Position numbers and translations under genes: made by a program. From assembly GCA_022606135.1 (NCBI GenBank), contig JABYQN010000001.1:4092001-4156000 (forward strand): DNA of 64,000 nt, in the 5' to 3' direction. This DNA is from Fomes fomentarius. Taxonomy: Eukaryota > Basidiomycota > Agaricomycetes > Polyporales > Polyporaceae. The number at the start of each line of letters is the position of its first letter. Position 1 is the first letter of the stretch. A model generated the notes under the pieces. That model did not search any database and was not told the origin of the DNA. It saw only the letters and a program-made list of their open reading frames with translations. Shown here one piece after another: positions 22,577 through 34,072 of the stretch.

Positions 22577-22584
22577 CCAACGAC
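22577..22584. repeat. hAT target-site duplication, right copy
   Basis: CCAACGAC, matching 11784-11791. Confidence 0.9.
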
Positions 22585-22589
22585 CTACC

Positions 22590-22972
22590 AGGTTCCTGCG
22601 CGGATTCCTCCGACCCAACTCATCAACTTCCTCGACCCCGTTCGGCGCAACACTGAGAGCGCATTTTGCGAGGCTGGCACTCAGCCGAGAGCGGCGTCCT
22701 CTCCTCCGTCGAGGCGGTGCTCATTCCGATCAGCTATTGGCTCCGCGTCGAGCGGCTCCAGGGCAAGTCCAAGACTGGCTTGGACCGACTCAGACGCAGA
22801 CGAGAGCGCAACGGGCGACCAGACGTCGTTTGTGCGCAATGGCGCCCCGGAGGGTACGATGTCCTCAATCTTCAAGAAAGGAGGGACATTCCGGCCCGCT
22901 GCCAGCACGATCGACAGGAAGGAGAAGAGGGTTCATCCGAAGGACCTCAAGACTCAAAACTGCGGTTGCGGA
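22590..22972 (+). pseudogene. Fragment of a tyrosyl-tRNA synthetase gene
   Basis: Nucleotide similarity to the intact gene at 28997-30622 (its coding strand) is clear in blocks: cttcctcgaccc, gttcggcgcaa, gcggcgtcctctcc, gaggcggtgctcattccgat, cgcgtcgagcggctccaggg, gcgccccggaggg and gagaagagggttcatccgaa. It covers the part of the gene's large exon from just after KMSSS to about residue 355. Several insertions and deletions break the frame and there is no catalytic N-terminal half, so it is non-functional. The right end of the hAT element lies immediately before it, so the transposon probably landed in or beside this duplicated piece. Confidence 0.85.
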
Positions 22973-25331
22973 TCCCTGAGTCCTCTGTTGGCTCGCAATT
23001 TGTACCGCCGAACTTCGTGCTGCACCTCTCGCTGTTGTAGTGTAGATCCAGACTGTCGCAAACTGGTTTAGCAGACGATCAGACGCTAGCCGACAGCCCT
23101 AAGCTTCCGGTCACAGTGACAAAGTTAGCCTGGTAATTTTCCCCGAAGGCGGGCTTGCTGGGTGGCCGGAGCGTATGTTGAAGCTCTTTAAGCCGTTAAT
23201 GCCAGTACTCTAACACTCGTGCTGTTTTTTTGTCCAGATGTGCGATTTGGGTATGTAGGTACACAACGTCGCTCAGAGTGTAACAGTGAGGTGCGTAGAT
23301 CTTTCTAGCATGGAGAGTCCGATAACTCACTGTACGACAGACTACTACAAACGTGTGTACTTGGCCAGGCCACGAGTCGCCTACAGCGAACTATCGTAGG
23401 TCATCGATATCCATGATCTTTCGGTTCTCTTTGACGCGTATCTCGTTCGAAGATTGGATCGGAAGAGTCAACTCCATCTCGTCTGGGATTTTTGTTGGAC
23501 GGCTATATGACCGCGCATACTTGTAGGTGACCTCTCTTCACGCTTAGAATTTCGCAGATGCCCTACAGGCCGGTTGGCAGCTTATGTGGTGGATTCCTTC
23601 TGCTGGCGTTCCAGCGGCAAAGCCTGATCAGTACTTCCAGGTGTGTTTCTTTCCGCCCCGTCTGCTCTTCTGTGGTCAATGTCATTTGATCCACAACAGG
23701 TCCGCCTCAAATCGGTGCGGGACTCGGCGCGCGATCGATTTACATTTCGAGGTCGCACGAAACTCACTGCCCATGTTGGGTAGATATCACCTTGCTCGCG
23801 CCTTACCGGTGTTGACGAATGATCATCCCGCAGGGCATATCTTCTTGCTGTCATGCCTGCAGAGCGCGCATGGACGTAGCAGTCTTCTTCTGCGGTATGT
23901 AATAGAAGACTTCTCGTATGTAGATCCCTGCTGACGTGGAATCTCTAAAAGGTGTCGGAAGCTTGGTCGGTATGAGTCAGGTCAATATGTGATGATGGAT
24001 CATATTCATCTGCGCCGTACACGTACGCCCTTCGAAGGTTCACCGCTCACGGGCACCTACATCTGGTGGCGGCCGGCCTTGCTAGGAGGCGTAGGCGTCT
24101 TCTACCAATCTTGCGGTTGAAAGCTCACTGATCTATGACGCGCACATGCCATGTCGTTCGTCGCTTCCGGGTTCTCTCTCCATCACTATTCTCACCTTCT
24201 CCGCCATTGCCGGCACGCACTCGAGACAGAGAAGACTACCACCGAACAGTGCTTGGACCACCACGTGCCCACTTCCCGTGAGCAGCAATGACGAGACACG
24301 ATTATAGTTATGTATTATAAAGACCGACTATTGGTTTGCGATGCAGCGCTATGTCGCAGGGAACCTGCATATAATGAACCCTCAAGATATTCCCCAAGGT
24401 AGTGTATTCCGTTGTCTTCTACTTGACCAGCGCCACGCTGACAGTACAGTTCCTCGGACGCCCATCCGCTTGTTTCTCAATTCCGCCCCGTCTTGCACGG
24501 AGAGCATGCAGCGATCCGCTGTTCGGGTTATCTCAGGCTATTGAATGCGAATGCAGAGCGGGCGTCCATGCCTCTTGTCACAGACGTCTAACGCCACTGT
24601 TACCGACGATCGGAAACCGGTAGTTGTCATTCTTGCACGCATGTCAAAACGCCCGACATCATCGGCCTCGTATGCAAATACACACCTCTTGACTTTTGCA
24701 CAGCGTTTATCGCATACGCAACGCCAGTGGTCAGCCTCGAGTTTGCCATCTACAAGGTATTAGTTCTGTCACCGTAAGATGATTAGTAGATTGCAGCTGA
24801 CTATGACATTGACAGCGCTCTCGAGTTGAGGATCAGACTCCATGATAGAGGCCATGGAAGCCAGGTGCCGGCTTGCATTCTGCCGAGGCCATGTTGTTGA
24901 GGTATGCGACTTGCTGAGCCTTATCTTGCGAAACAGGCTCTGAGAAGGAATCGAACTCCCATCTACAGATACCGTTAGGCGCCTGTTATCTCTGTTGAAC
25001 ATAGACCCTCATGCTCGCACGTTTCATCTTTCAACGGTCGCCATTCATTTGCAATATATATTGCAGTTGACCGCACGTTGACAAAGCTTCCTAGCAATAT
25101 GTCTAAAGGTGTCAGTTCCATCCGGGGACTGGAATCCGCGTCTTGCTCTTCACCGACCGGCACCGGACCTCTCGCAGTCACGGTTGCAATGGCTCAGACT
25201 AGCATGGACCAAACGCCGTTATAGGCGTGTATATATACTGCTCGATACAAAACAAGCACAAGTACCAGCGCAACTCACCTCAGGACAAGCCACAGTGAAC
25301 CAACCTCCTCGAGCCTCCACCAGCGATCACC
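22973..25331. other. Intergenic, no gene seen
   Basis: About 2.4 kb with many short unrecognised frames. A tRNA T-arm-like string near 24940-24965 lacks partner stems. The last ~100 bases are the decarboxylase promoter and leader (TATATATA near 25229). Confidence 0.45.
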
Positions 25332-26055
25332 ATGTCCGTCACCGCAGCAATGACACCCGAGCTCCGCGAACAGTGGAAGAAGGACATCAAGGACGTGCAC
25401 TTGATATACGAGTACGACGCGCACGACGAGCAAGGCAACCCAGAAAAGTGGCGGTACGAGACCTGGTTCTTCGCAGAGGTGAGGACGGCCCCTACAGCAC
25501 GCGACTAGTGCAAGCGCTGACTTGGCCGCAGGACCGTGTGGTGTACAAAATTCATGGTGGACCCATGGCCGGTAGATCAAATTACCAGACCTGCAGCTTC
25601 CAGTGCATCAGGCCCGGCGAACTCTGGCAATGCAACTGGCTCGAAGGTGCGCAGACTCGAAGAAGGACTCGGGGGAAACCCGAGCACCGGCTGAACAAAA
25701 ATGCAGAAACCGGCACGATCGTCTCGATAGTGTATGACATCCCCAACAAGAAGCTAAGCACGCTGATAGGGTTTTCCAAGGGTGAGCCTGCCAGACCCCG
25801 TCCGCATGCGCAGACATGTCACATGTCCCAGTCTAGAAGCGAGCTGACTCAAACCCTACTACAGGCCACTGGGAATGTGCCAAAGATGCGCACGGCGACA
25901 AGCGCAACCCGCAAGACTTTGCGCGGTGGAGGGGCCTCGCGAAATTGGGGATCCAGACGGACAGGAAGATGTTGAATGAGCAAGCTGATATCTTGGAAGT
26001 CTTGCACGGGAAAGGTGTCCTCGAACCTATTGAGCGTGAGTGGCCGACGATTTAG
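25332..26055 (+). CDS. Phenolic acid decarboxylase
   Basis: Cofactor-free decarboxylation of p-coumaric, ferulic or caffeic acid to vinylphenols, probably cytosolic. Model: exons 25332..25478, 25532..25646, 25707..25781, 25865..26055, 175 aa, in the usual 160-180 aa range; all introns GT-AG. The calycin-like barrel family is recognisable throughout: DVHLIYEYD (Tyr26 and Tyr28), HGGPMAGR (Arg64), WQCNWLEETGT (Glu87), YDIPNKKLSTLIGFSKGHWE. In bacterial PadC the catalytic set is two Tyr spaced by one residue, an Arg and a Glu; these positions correspond. C-terminal part runs KRNPQDFARWRGL to EPIEREWPTI. The ATG follows an ACC context and a TATA-like run about 100 nt upstream. It would detoxify hydroxycinnamates released from plant cell walls. 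The next gene-like piece downstream is unrelated. Confidence 0.93.
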
Positions 26056-26926
26056 ACCGCGGCTGCATGCGCAAAGGGGGCCCTCACAGATAGAATTAGT
26101 GTATCACTATATATTTGAAATGGGCTTCAAGAGTACACAGGTGTACCTCAATCCACTCGCGCTCCTTCTCCTTCCAGTCCAGCTTCAAGCCCCATCCTAT
26201 TCGGTTAGCTAAGGCAAAATTTCAAATCGGCCGAGGCGATCTGTCTGGTAGACGTAAGCACAAAGCGCTGCGGGTACGCAGATCTGTCGCGAAGTTCAGG
26301 ATACGCGGCTTTGAGCTACTCTCTAGGGACAAGACTTACCTTGAAAAGAGGAAATGCCGAGGCCCCTGGTGCTTCGCAGCACAGAAAGCTCCATGTTCTC
26401 TGTATCTCCAGGATGATCAACAGCTCTGAATAGAGATTATGGCGAGGATGTACTGCTTGGTGTTTGTCACCAGCGGTCTTGAAGGCCCGGTACTAAGGAC
26501 TCCGACGCCGAACCTCCGACGGGAGTCAGGCCAGGGCCCAGGAACGCGGACATCCACGCAGCAAGAAGTGGTCGTGCAGCCGCCGACGGACAAAAGCGGC
26601 TCGTCTCTGCTAACCGCTGCTATTTCTTCCGGGAGGAGTGAGTTCCGGTACTTGATTGTTGAAACGTTGAACACCGGCTCATCCGAATTCAGACGCCCAA
26701 TACCGGCGAGCGCCTCCGGATCCAATCTTGTAATATTCAGTCTATCTCGGACTCATGTCCCAGCTAGTGTCTGTAAGTTACTCGTAGCGCACCCTCTTTC
26801 TCCTGGTACCTGTTTCTTTGGTGACAAGCCTTCCTTCCGCTTTTCTCTTTTCCGCATATAGCGTTCTCCCGTCCACCGCCCCGACCAGCCGGAAGGACCC
26901 AAAGCCGTCTTCACAGCTTATTTCCT
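26056..26926. other. Intergenic, no gene seen
   Basis: 3' flank of the decarboxylase gene and short unrecognised frames on both strands. Confidence 0.4.
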
Positions 26927-27537
26927 CTAGCTCGCATTAGCCTCCGCCCGACATGTTATGGCCACGTCGTATATCGTTATCGCCTTGCCTGTACTTCCCG
27001 CCACTTCCCACTCCTCCTTCTCCTCCCTTGCTTCCCCTTCCTTTTCCTTCCGCTCCCCTTCTGCCCGGTCTGGCTCCACCTCCTCAGGGAGCATCCAGAG
27101 CTCTACTCTTCTCACTGGGTTCGCCAGACACAGGTTGTCCATCCTGACCACCACCTTTCCCTCCACAGCCCCATCCACTTCGTCGATGGTCCCGATGAGG
27201 TGAGGGTCGTATGCATCATACTCCTCTGGCCCTCCAGTGGTGGGGCATCTTCTGGTGAGCAATATGTCTTGGGGTACACTGCGACTATTCTGACCTTCAT
27301 CCCCATCTCCAGCGGTCTCTCTGGTTTCATTGCCAGGGTGTAAACATGCGTCCTCCCGACTGGAGCTCCTGCCGTCGGCTTTGGTTTTCCGTACTCTCTC
27401 CACCTTGCGTACAGGCAGTCAGTCTCAGTCTCGGCGCAGTGGCTTGGAGAGTGGATTCCCCGCATTCCTGAACTCTGGTTGAATGCTTCGCGTCGGAGGG
27501 AGGGCGTGGGGCGTCGTGGTCTCGTTGACGTGTACAT
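26927..27537 (-). other. Unrecognised possible gene fragment
   Basis: Two overlapping minus-strand frames give protein-like text that seems to switch frame: THVYTLAMKPERPLEMGMKV and VRIVAVYPKTYC in one, then DPHLIGTIDEVDGAVEGKVV and ELWMLPEEVEPDRAEGERKE in the other, followed by an acidic/basic Glu/Lys tract. This could be a frameshifted pseudogene or an unspliced gene with a short intron near 27240. I do not recognise the family. Confidence 0.2.
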
Positions 27538-27540
27538 ATC

Positions 27541-28534
27541 GTCGTCTCTCTCTAATATAATCCGGTTCTACCTTCTCAGGCATGTTCGGGCTAGGGAACG
27601 CAGTGCCCAGCACTGCTGGACAAGCCCCGCTTTTGGTCTCCTGTGGGGATCAGTATTGGGCGTGACGTTTGGTGGTTGCAGATTATGGTGTTACCACTTC
27701 CCGAGTTATCGTTGGGCGCACGTAGACTCGAGATGACACACACAGACTTCACTATTCGCTTGGTTCCACACTCCAGATTCCATAGAGACGAACAGCCCGC
27801 GCCATTCTAGGAAAACTTTTTAAATGTGAATGTGGTGGCTTGTGTTTGGTTTTGATCGGGGAACCTCGGGTGCTCGATGCAGATGCAGATCGCTTATAGT
27901 GAATCTCAGTCTGTCTAGGTGTTTAAGAGTATACCTGTAGCGGCCGTGACAAAGGAGCCAGACATGCACACTGCAGTGCATGGGGAGTGTGGAATATAAC
28001 TAATACACGCAACAGATCCTGCTCCAAGACACAGTCCGTCCAGTGCGGAAAGTAAGTGCCTACCGGAGGCCTCTCCACCATGTCCTTGTCATCTAACCCG
28101 CGTCGAGTAGTGCGCTCTAGATGTCTCGTTCAATCTGAGTTGATCCTAAAGCAACGGCCCAGGGAAGACTACCGTCGGTCTTGTCTCCCCTACGCAGACG
28201 ATGGGACAGACCTATCGATGGGGGGAGGGGCGGTTTTACACCGGCGGTCCACCGTCCGCACTTCCCGGACACTAGTTCAAGAGTACCCCAAGCTGCGGGG
28301 CAGAGTAGTATAGTACGGGTGGTGCGGCGTCCCGCATAAACGGGTTTCGCGCGCGACGTTTCGACAAGAGGACGCCATGGCTCAACCTTGTTCGGCAACC
28401 CCGAAGAGAGCGGATCTACGTCGACTCAGTGGCAACCGATGGCACCAAACGAAGTCGAGCTCCACTGTCCAGTGTGCTCGGTAACGCCTCATATACACTT
28501 TTAGGACACCAATGGGTCTCTTCAATTTTTGCAG
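27541..28534. other. Intergenic; possible lost 5' part of the BTB gene
   Basis: No recognisable protein. A BTB gene's N-terminal exon should lie here upstream of 28535, but I could not find the usual front motif of that domain on the plus strand. Confidence 0.35.
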
Positions 28535-28846
28535 ACTACGTTTATACCCGACAATTCCAGCAGGACCAGAATTGCGAGACCTTGCTATCTCTTTTGCAGC
28601 TCTCGCATAGGTGGGAGATGAGGAAAGTCCAAGAGCAGGTCGAACGTCTGTTGGTCGCCACCATCACCCCTGGAACATTCCTAGAGCGCACATGGTGTGA
28701 CATCTCACCTTGGTTATGCAACTCATCTCTCTTCCACAGTTCGCGGCTATGCAGAGGAGCGTGCGACACCGCTGCTAGAGAAGGTAGAGGAATTTCAGCG
28801 GGAGAAGGCGTTTGCGCTCGAAGAGATGATAGAATGGGAAACGTAG
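28535..28846 (+). pseudogene. BTB/POZ-domain protein, C-terminal remnant
   Basis: After an acceptor TTTTTGCAG the plus strand reads DYVYTRQF, then LLSLLQLSHRWEMRKVQEQV and LLVATITPGTFLER, the typical second half of the BTB domain of agaricomycete BTB proteins. A probable intron (28697-28739, donor GTGACA, acceptor CACAG) joins to RGYAEERATPLLEKVEEFQR and EKAFALEEMIEWET, stop at 28844-28846. BTB proteins are usually about 300 aa and need the front half to dimerise or bind Cul3; that half is not visible upstream, so this is more likely a truncated copy than a working gene. Confidence 0.5.
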
Positions 28847-28996
28847 CTGGACAATTGGACACCACGGTTTCTTGATGTTCTGGCACTTCGTATCTTCGCA
28901 CAGCATCCTTGGCATGTATCTGTACAACACAACGGCAACTTCTACAATCTCTCGTATTTTGTCATATATTATAGCCGTTCGACGAGGTTCAACGAG

Positions 28997-30622
28997 TTAC
29001 GACGAGCCCTCTTTCTGCTTCGCTGCCTCCGCGGTCGAGTGTGCGCCATCGTCTTCTGGCGGCGGGGCGGTAGTAGGAGGGGTCTCTGGCTGTGCGGCCA
29101 CAGACGCATCGACAGGCTTCGTGTTCTTGCCCTTGCCGGGGGGTGGCGGGTGGTACACTTTGACCTACAGATATGTTCAACACACTCTCCTGTGATACCG
29201 ATGACCTTAAAGCAAAAGCGACATACCTTCTTCTTTTTCTCGGGCTTCGCATTCGGATCCGGGTACGCCAGCTTCTCAGCCTTCTGCCACTCCTCGTCCT
29301 GTTCGAACGTCTTGCGGATGGGGTCGAGAAGCCGCACGATCGCATCCGCAACCGCAGTCTTGAGGTCCTTCGGATGAACCCTCTTCTCCTTGAAGTCCTC
29401 CTTCAGCTGGTCGATCGTGCTGTAATGCAGCGGACCGCCATGTTCATCCTTCCTGAAGATAGAGAACACCGTGCCCTCCGGGGCGCCCTCGAGCACGAAC
29501 GGCGTCTGGTCGCCCGTCGCGCCCGCACCCTCGTCTGCGTCCGAGCCCGTCTTGCCCTGGAGCCGCTCGACGCGGAGCTGGCTGATCGGAATGAGCACCG
29601 CCTCGACGAAGGAGAGGACGCCGTTCTCGGCCACGTTGCCCTCCTCGCAGAACGCGCCCTTGATCTTGCGCCGAACAACCTCGGGCGGGTCGAGGAAGTC
29701 GATCTTCGAGTTCGGGTCGGACGAGGACATCTTCCCGCCGCCCAGCCCGGGCACCATCGCGTTCATGAGGTGCGCGCGCTTCCGGTACCCGAGACGGGGC
29801 AGGTAGAGCTCGGCGAAGGTAAAGATTTTCCGCTGGATGGACGGCGGGTCAGAGATAGGCAATGGGCGCCGAGGCTTTCAAGGGGACCTGCCTGGTCTAC
29901 ACCGCCGAACTGGAAGTCGCAGCCGAGGTACTCCTCGTCCAGTGCCTGAAGCCCGGGGTAGAGGAGACCGCTCAGAAGCGGACTGTCGACCTGCTTCACG
30001 ACCTCTGCGCCGGCCTTCTTCGCATCGTGTTCTGTCACCAGTGTGCAAAGCTTGAAATTGTCGAGACTGTACTCCTTCGAGAGCTGGTAAGAAGATCCCT
30101 CGACGACACGGAGCTTCGATGTCGGGATGCCTAGAGATGTGAAGACCGCAAAGAGGATCTTCTTGTAGTACTGAGTTCGGTGTGCCACGAGCTCCAGGGG
30201 TGCCTTCAGGTTATCAAGGAACGCATGAACGTCTGAGACGAAGGTCTTTTGGTCTTTGAGATCACAAACATAACTAAATGGGAAACCTACCAGCCAAGAG
30301 GATCGTTACTTCCACTCCCGCACGCAGGAAGTCCGCAATTTTGGTCAACGGTACGAAGTAACCGATATGTGCTGCCATGAAGATCTGTTGAGTTAGTTGG
30401 TTCGTAGCATCTGAGGCAAGTCTACTGCAACATACGGCGACCTGTAGGAGCCGACCCTATGCGATGTTTCCATGATTTAGTGTCCAATAAAGGCAACTTG
30501 TAATAAGACGTACCCCAGTAGCATTTTGGCGTCCTGCCCTCGGCTAGGATCGCTTTGATTATGTCGCCGCCGAGGACCTCTTGCAGCCTTCGGGTGATAA
30601 GCTCGTACTTGTCATCCGCCAT
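28997..30622 (-). CDS. Tyrosyl-tRNA synthetase, cytosolic
   Basis: Charges tRNA-Tyr in cytosolic translation; class I aminoacyl-tRNA synthetase, eukaryotic type. Model: exons 30622..30514, 30456..30436, 30371..30291, 30232..29892, 29832..29227, 29164..28997, 441 aa. HIGH-class motif PHIGYF at residues 44-49 (split across the second and third exons) and KMSSS at 218-222 inside [33 protein letters not shown] belongs to the tyrosine-binding region. The C-terminus is a Lys/Pro/Ala-rich tail without the EMAPII-like domain found in animals, as in other fungi. The second exon is only 21 nt. The intron at 29833-29891 appears to use a GC donor (CAG then GCAGGT); only this keeps the conserved [11 protein letters not shown] join. 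The gene is on the minus strand, end to end with the BTB remnant. A decayed partial copy lies at 22590-22972. Confidence 0.94.
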
Positions 30623-30957
30623 GTCTCAGAACGTGGGTTATGTACGAGGTCAACGTCGAGTGCCAGGAAAAGTCATCTTGACTCGATCTCAACCACGTGG
30701 CTCTCACACTATTGATCGATTGTCCCATTTTGGCTGTTTCGTGGTTTGTCCCGAGGAACTACAATGCGATCTCCCCAACTGCTACGTGCATATGTTGTCA
30801 TTGGGACACGACGATGCATGCATGAATCGTAAGCAATATTCGTTAGGAAGCTGTCCTCAAAATATATCGCTACATATCTAACAAACTAAAGGTAGTGTAC
30901 AGTACACAACACCAACGTCGTGAATGTGAGCGGTGGCAAGGGTCATCATGAGATCAT
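30623..30957. other. Intergenic
   Basis: 335 bases containing the tyrosyl-tRNA synthetase promoter (minus strand) and the 3' end of the DnaJ gene. No gene seen. Confidence 0.5.
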
Positions 30958-32658
30958 TTACGCTGTCGGGGTCTGAGGTGCACGAAAAGAGTCCCGCTTC
31001 CGGCTGTTCTTCGTCTCAACGCGAACATATTCGCTCTCCTCTTGGGCCTCGTCCTCGTCCTTGCGAACGCTCATGTATGCCTCTCCAAGGTGCTGGAGAG
31101 CCACACCACGAAGCTGCGCCTTCTGGCGAGGAATGGACGGGTCTTCAAGAACACGGTCGCACGTCTCGCGCAGCACAGACTCAATCTCCAGCTTTGTCCC
31201 CTACAAGTTGTTCAGTTAGCGTTGCTGTATGTGAGCGAAGAACGCATCATGAGCTTACCTTGAAGAGTGCCTGGAGACCCTTTTCTGCGGCCTGTTCCTC
31301 GAGTTTCCTCTTCTCTTCTGGAGTGAGGTTCCCTGCCTTCTCCGCAGCCTGAATTTGCTCGAAGACATTCTTCAGATCCATCGCCGCACGAAGAGTCGAA
31401 ACGCTAGCACAACAACTTGAGCAACGAAAAGCGAGAGTGTTACAGCATCACTCACGTCTCGCTGAACACGTGGTATTTGCCCTGCACGTTGTGATACCAT
31501 CCACCCATACCAAGGAACGACTGGTTCGTCGCGAGATACTGCTTCGCTTTCTGCGTATACACGAACCCAATAGCGTGCAGCAGATCGACGCCGTAGGACT
31601 CCCTCTTCAAGTCCTCAGCTTCTAGTCTGCATATTGTCCGGAAGCTTTCCGTGACCTGCTGGTCGTTCGGGCCCGTCGCAGACTCTGTGAAGATCGACAG
31701 CTTGCGGTCCAGGTTTTCCACGAGCTTGCCTATGCGCTCTGCTCTTGCTGCGGCCTTCTGCAGACAACATCATGATATAGACGGTGTGATCCTCGTGGAA
31801 AAATCGACACATACCTCGGCCTGCTGCTTCCGCACCTTCTCATCTTTCCTCGCCTTCTCCTCGGGACTCATTATCTCGCGTCCTTTGGCATCTCGCTGGA
31901 CATCCTCGCCCTCTTCGCCCTCCTCCTGCAGCGCCGCCTTCATGTCCTTCGCTAAGCTGATGTGCCCTATGATAGGCACGAAACGCTCGCCGCCAAAGAT
32001 GGTGCCGAAGATCTCCTCGGGGTCGATGAATCCGCCTTCCGGTGCACTCTCCTTCGGACCAAACTCATTGTACTTGCGACGGAGATCCGGGTCGGACAGT
32101 GTCTGGTACGCGATTGCGATTTCCTTGAACCGCTCCTCCGCATGTGGGTCGTCCCGGTTCTTATCCGGATGGTGCTTGATTGCAAGCCGGCCTGGATGGG
32201 CGTAGAGCCTCAGCATCGGTTGGTGGACATGTTTTGCCGCCACACCACACAGAGCCAGTGTAAGCACGGAGAGAGATGGAAGGGGACATACGGTATGCCT
32301 TCTTGATGTTATCTGTACTCGCGTCCACAGGTACGCCGAGCAGGTCGTAGTATCCCGTCTCGAGCGGTTTCTCCTGGGTGCCAATCTTCCTCCCTTTGCG
32401 CGCAGTCTGTGATGACGATGCTCCTGTGCCGCTACCATTTCCTATTGACATCCTAGTCTGGCTGGTGTAATGGCTCGGGATTTGAGTGGGGTAAAATGCG
32501 TGCGTGATGATGGATTGACAGTTGAAGCATCTGACATTCAGCAGCGTGCCCTGTCGTGGCGGTGGTGAGGGTATAGGGAATTCGAGCGAGACTGAGCATT
32601 GGGAACAGGTTGTTGGGACGTGAGGAACGAGAGGTCGTGATTGTATCGGTGCGCTCAT
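30958..32658 (-). CDS. DnaJ co-chaperone with X domain (CAJ1/DJP1-like)
   Basis: Type III J-protein stimulating Hsp70 ATPase; yeast relatives CAJ1 and DJP1 act in the cytosol, DJP1 in peroxisomal import. Model: exons 32658..32292, 32191..31815, 31757..31456, 31403..31259, 31200..30958, 477 aa, all introns GT-AG. Residues 18-47 hold a zinc-ribbon-like set, C18-x2-C21 and C44-x2-C47. The J domain starts at TGYYDLLGV, with HPD at 130-132 in AIKHHPDKN. The DnaJ-X region follows: FGGERFVPIIGHISLAKDM, then VDLLHAIGFVYTQKAKQYL and SFLGMGGWYHNVQGKYHVF. Near the C-terminus is AYMSVRKDEDEAQEESEYVR. Start chosen at MSAPIQSRPL because it is the Met nearest the conserved Cys motif; in-frame upstream Mets to 32910 give an unlikely leader. 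Confidence 0.92.
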
Positions 32659-33329
32659 CGTGTGCGGGTCTCGTGCAGTCGATGTAGGGGAAGTTCGCGT
32701 GGAGAGGGGTCGTGTAGAATAGTAATCACAAGTTGTTCGACAGTAGGTCGACTGTTGGTGATTTGAGACGACCCGCAAATAGAGTGCAGTGACGAGAAGA
32801 CGAAAGAGGAGGATACCAAGCTCAAGGCGCGCCGAGTCACCGACGCGTGCGCGCTGCGGCTCTGGCGCCTTGGACTCGGCATGGACTTGGATTTGTATGT
32901 CATTCATCACCTCAGCAACTGTGGTCTATTCCTTGAACTTCGCTTCTGTCACGGCGCATTGCAACTGATACAATTGGTCATTCGCCGCTCAATACCGGTA
33001 GGTGTTGAGCCCTCCCCAAAACAGATGCATAAGTAGCACCTTCCGCCCCCAAGTTCTGCGCAATACTTGGCCGCGCTGCGAGGGTGAAGTCATCGCGTGC
33101 TTGATGCCACACCGGGCGGTATGCATGGATGAGTGACCCCGGGCCGCAGGTTGGCTCTCGATACGCTGGGTGAGGGCGACTAGGGATGAAGCTTTGATTG
33201 ATTCGATTAGTGGAGGAATAGGAGAATCGCAATGGGACAGCAGAACAAGGCAATCTCCCTCGCCGACAAGAAGGGACCAATCTTTTCGTTCCACCCGTGT
33301 CATACTGCAATTCCTCACCGATATTCCGC
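32659..33329. other. Intergenic between DnaJ and MYND genes
   Basis: Divergent promoter region; open frames are not recognisable. The DnaJ frame stays open upstream of its likely start, but without family resemblance. Confidence 0.45.
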
Positions 33330-34072
33330 AAAGTCCCAACGCCATTTAATCGCTGCTCGAGTCGCGAGAAATCTCCCGAAACCGGACGCAAGAATTACTC
33401 CAGATGCCATGCGGCAACAGTGGCATTTTTCGTACGTGTTCATTCCTTTATTCATGGTACTGACCAGTATTTTAGTGATCTCAAGAATGTTAAGAAGCGC
33501 ACTGGAGGGCTGTCTGCCGTTCCCTCGGTCGGTAAGGATAAGGTTTAGGACATCAGGATACTCGACAGTAGACATGCACCCTGGTCCCGCCAGCCATTCA
33601 TTATGGCCTCCCGGTATATGAAAACAACTAGCCTGTTGTCTATCTCGGTATCGGGCGGCATAGCCCATGCCCAGTGCGTGCTTTCATCTTACAATGGGAC
33701 TGCAACCCATTCTGACCTGGTGGTAAATTTGACTGACTAGCTGGCAGCTCAACGAACCAGGCACGGTACGAGTTTACCTCTCCCTCGGGAACGTGATACT
33801 AACTCCACACGTTCTAATGACGTCGTGCGCCAGGATTGGCACGAAGGAGTATATCAAGATCGCGTACAACCAACACAACTACCTGTTGGACATCGTCGAC
33901 CCCGACCTGATCGTACACGGCAGCGAGCCCGAAGTAATGAGTCGCTCAACAAATGTGCCGATGAGTACCGGGAAGAAGAGATCACTCGCGAGAGCTAGAA
34001 GGGGTTGACTTCTTTCCCTGAGGTTGCCTCTCAGGATCCAAACTCTTCCGAGGAACGAGTGACTTAGGTGAG
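33330..34072 (+). pseudogene. MYND-type zinc-finger gene, broken tandem copy
   Basis: Aligns piecewise with the intact MYND gene just downstream, in the same order: a degraded finger containing EKSPETGRKNYSRCHAA (33350-33410); DIRILDSRHAPWS near 33548, matching GIKILDNDHAPWN; WQLNEPGT followed by a GTACG donor near 33760, matching WQINDAGT plus its donor; then IGTKEYIKIAYNQHNYLLD and, after a frame change, ADEYREEEITRE near 33960. Finger cysteines are lost and several frame changes intervene, so the copy is dead. Confidence 0.75.

Noticed and set aside
24930..25010. Minus-strand tRNA or mitochondrial insertion suggested by GGGAGTTCGATTCC
   Set aside because: No cloverleaf can be drawn and no neighbouring mitochondrial-like sequence was seen.
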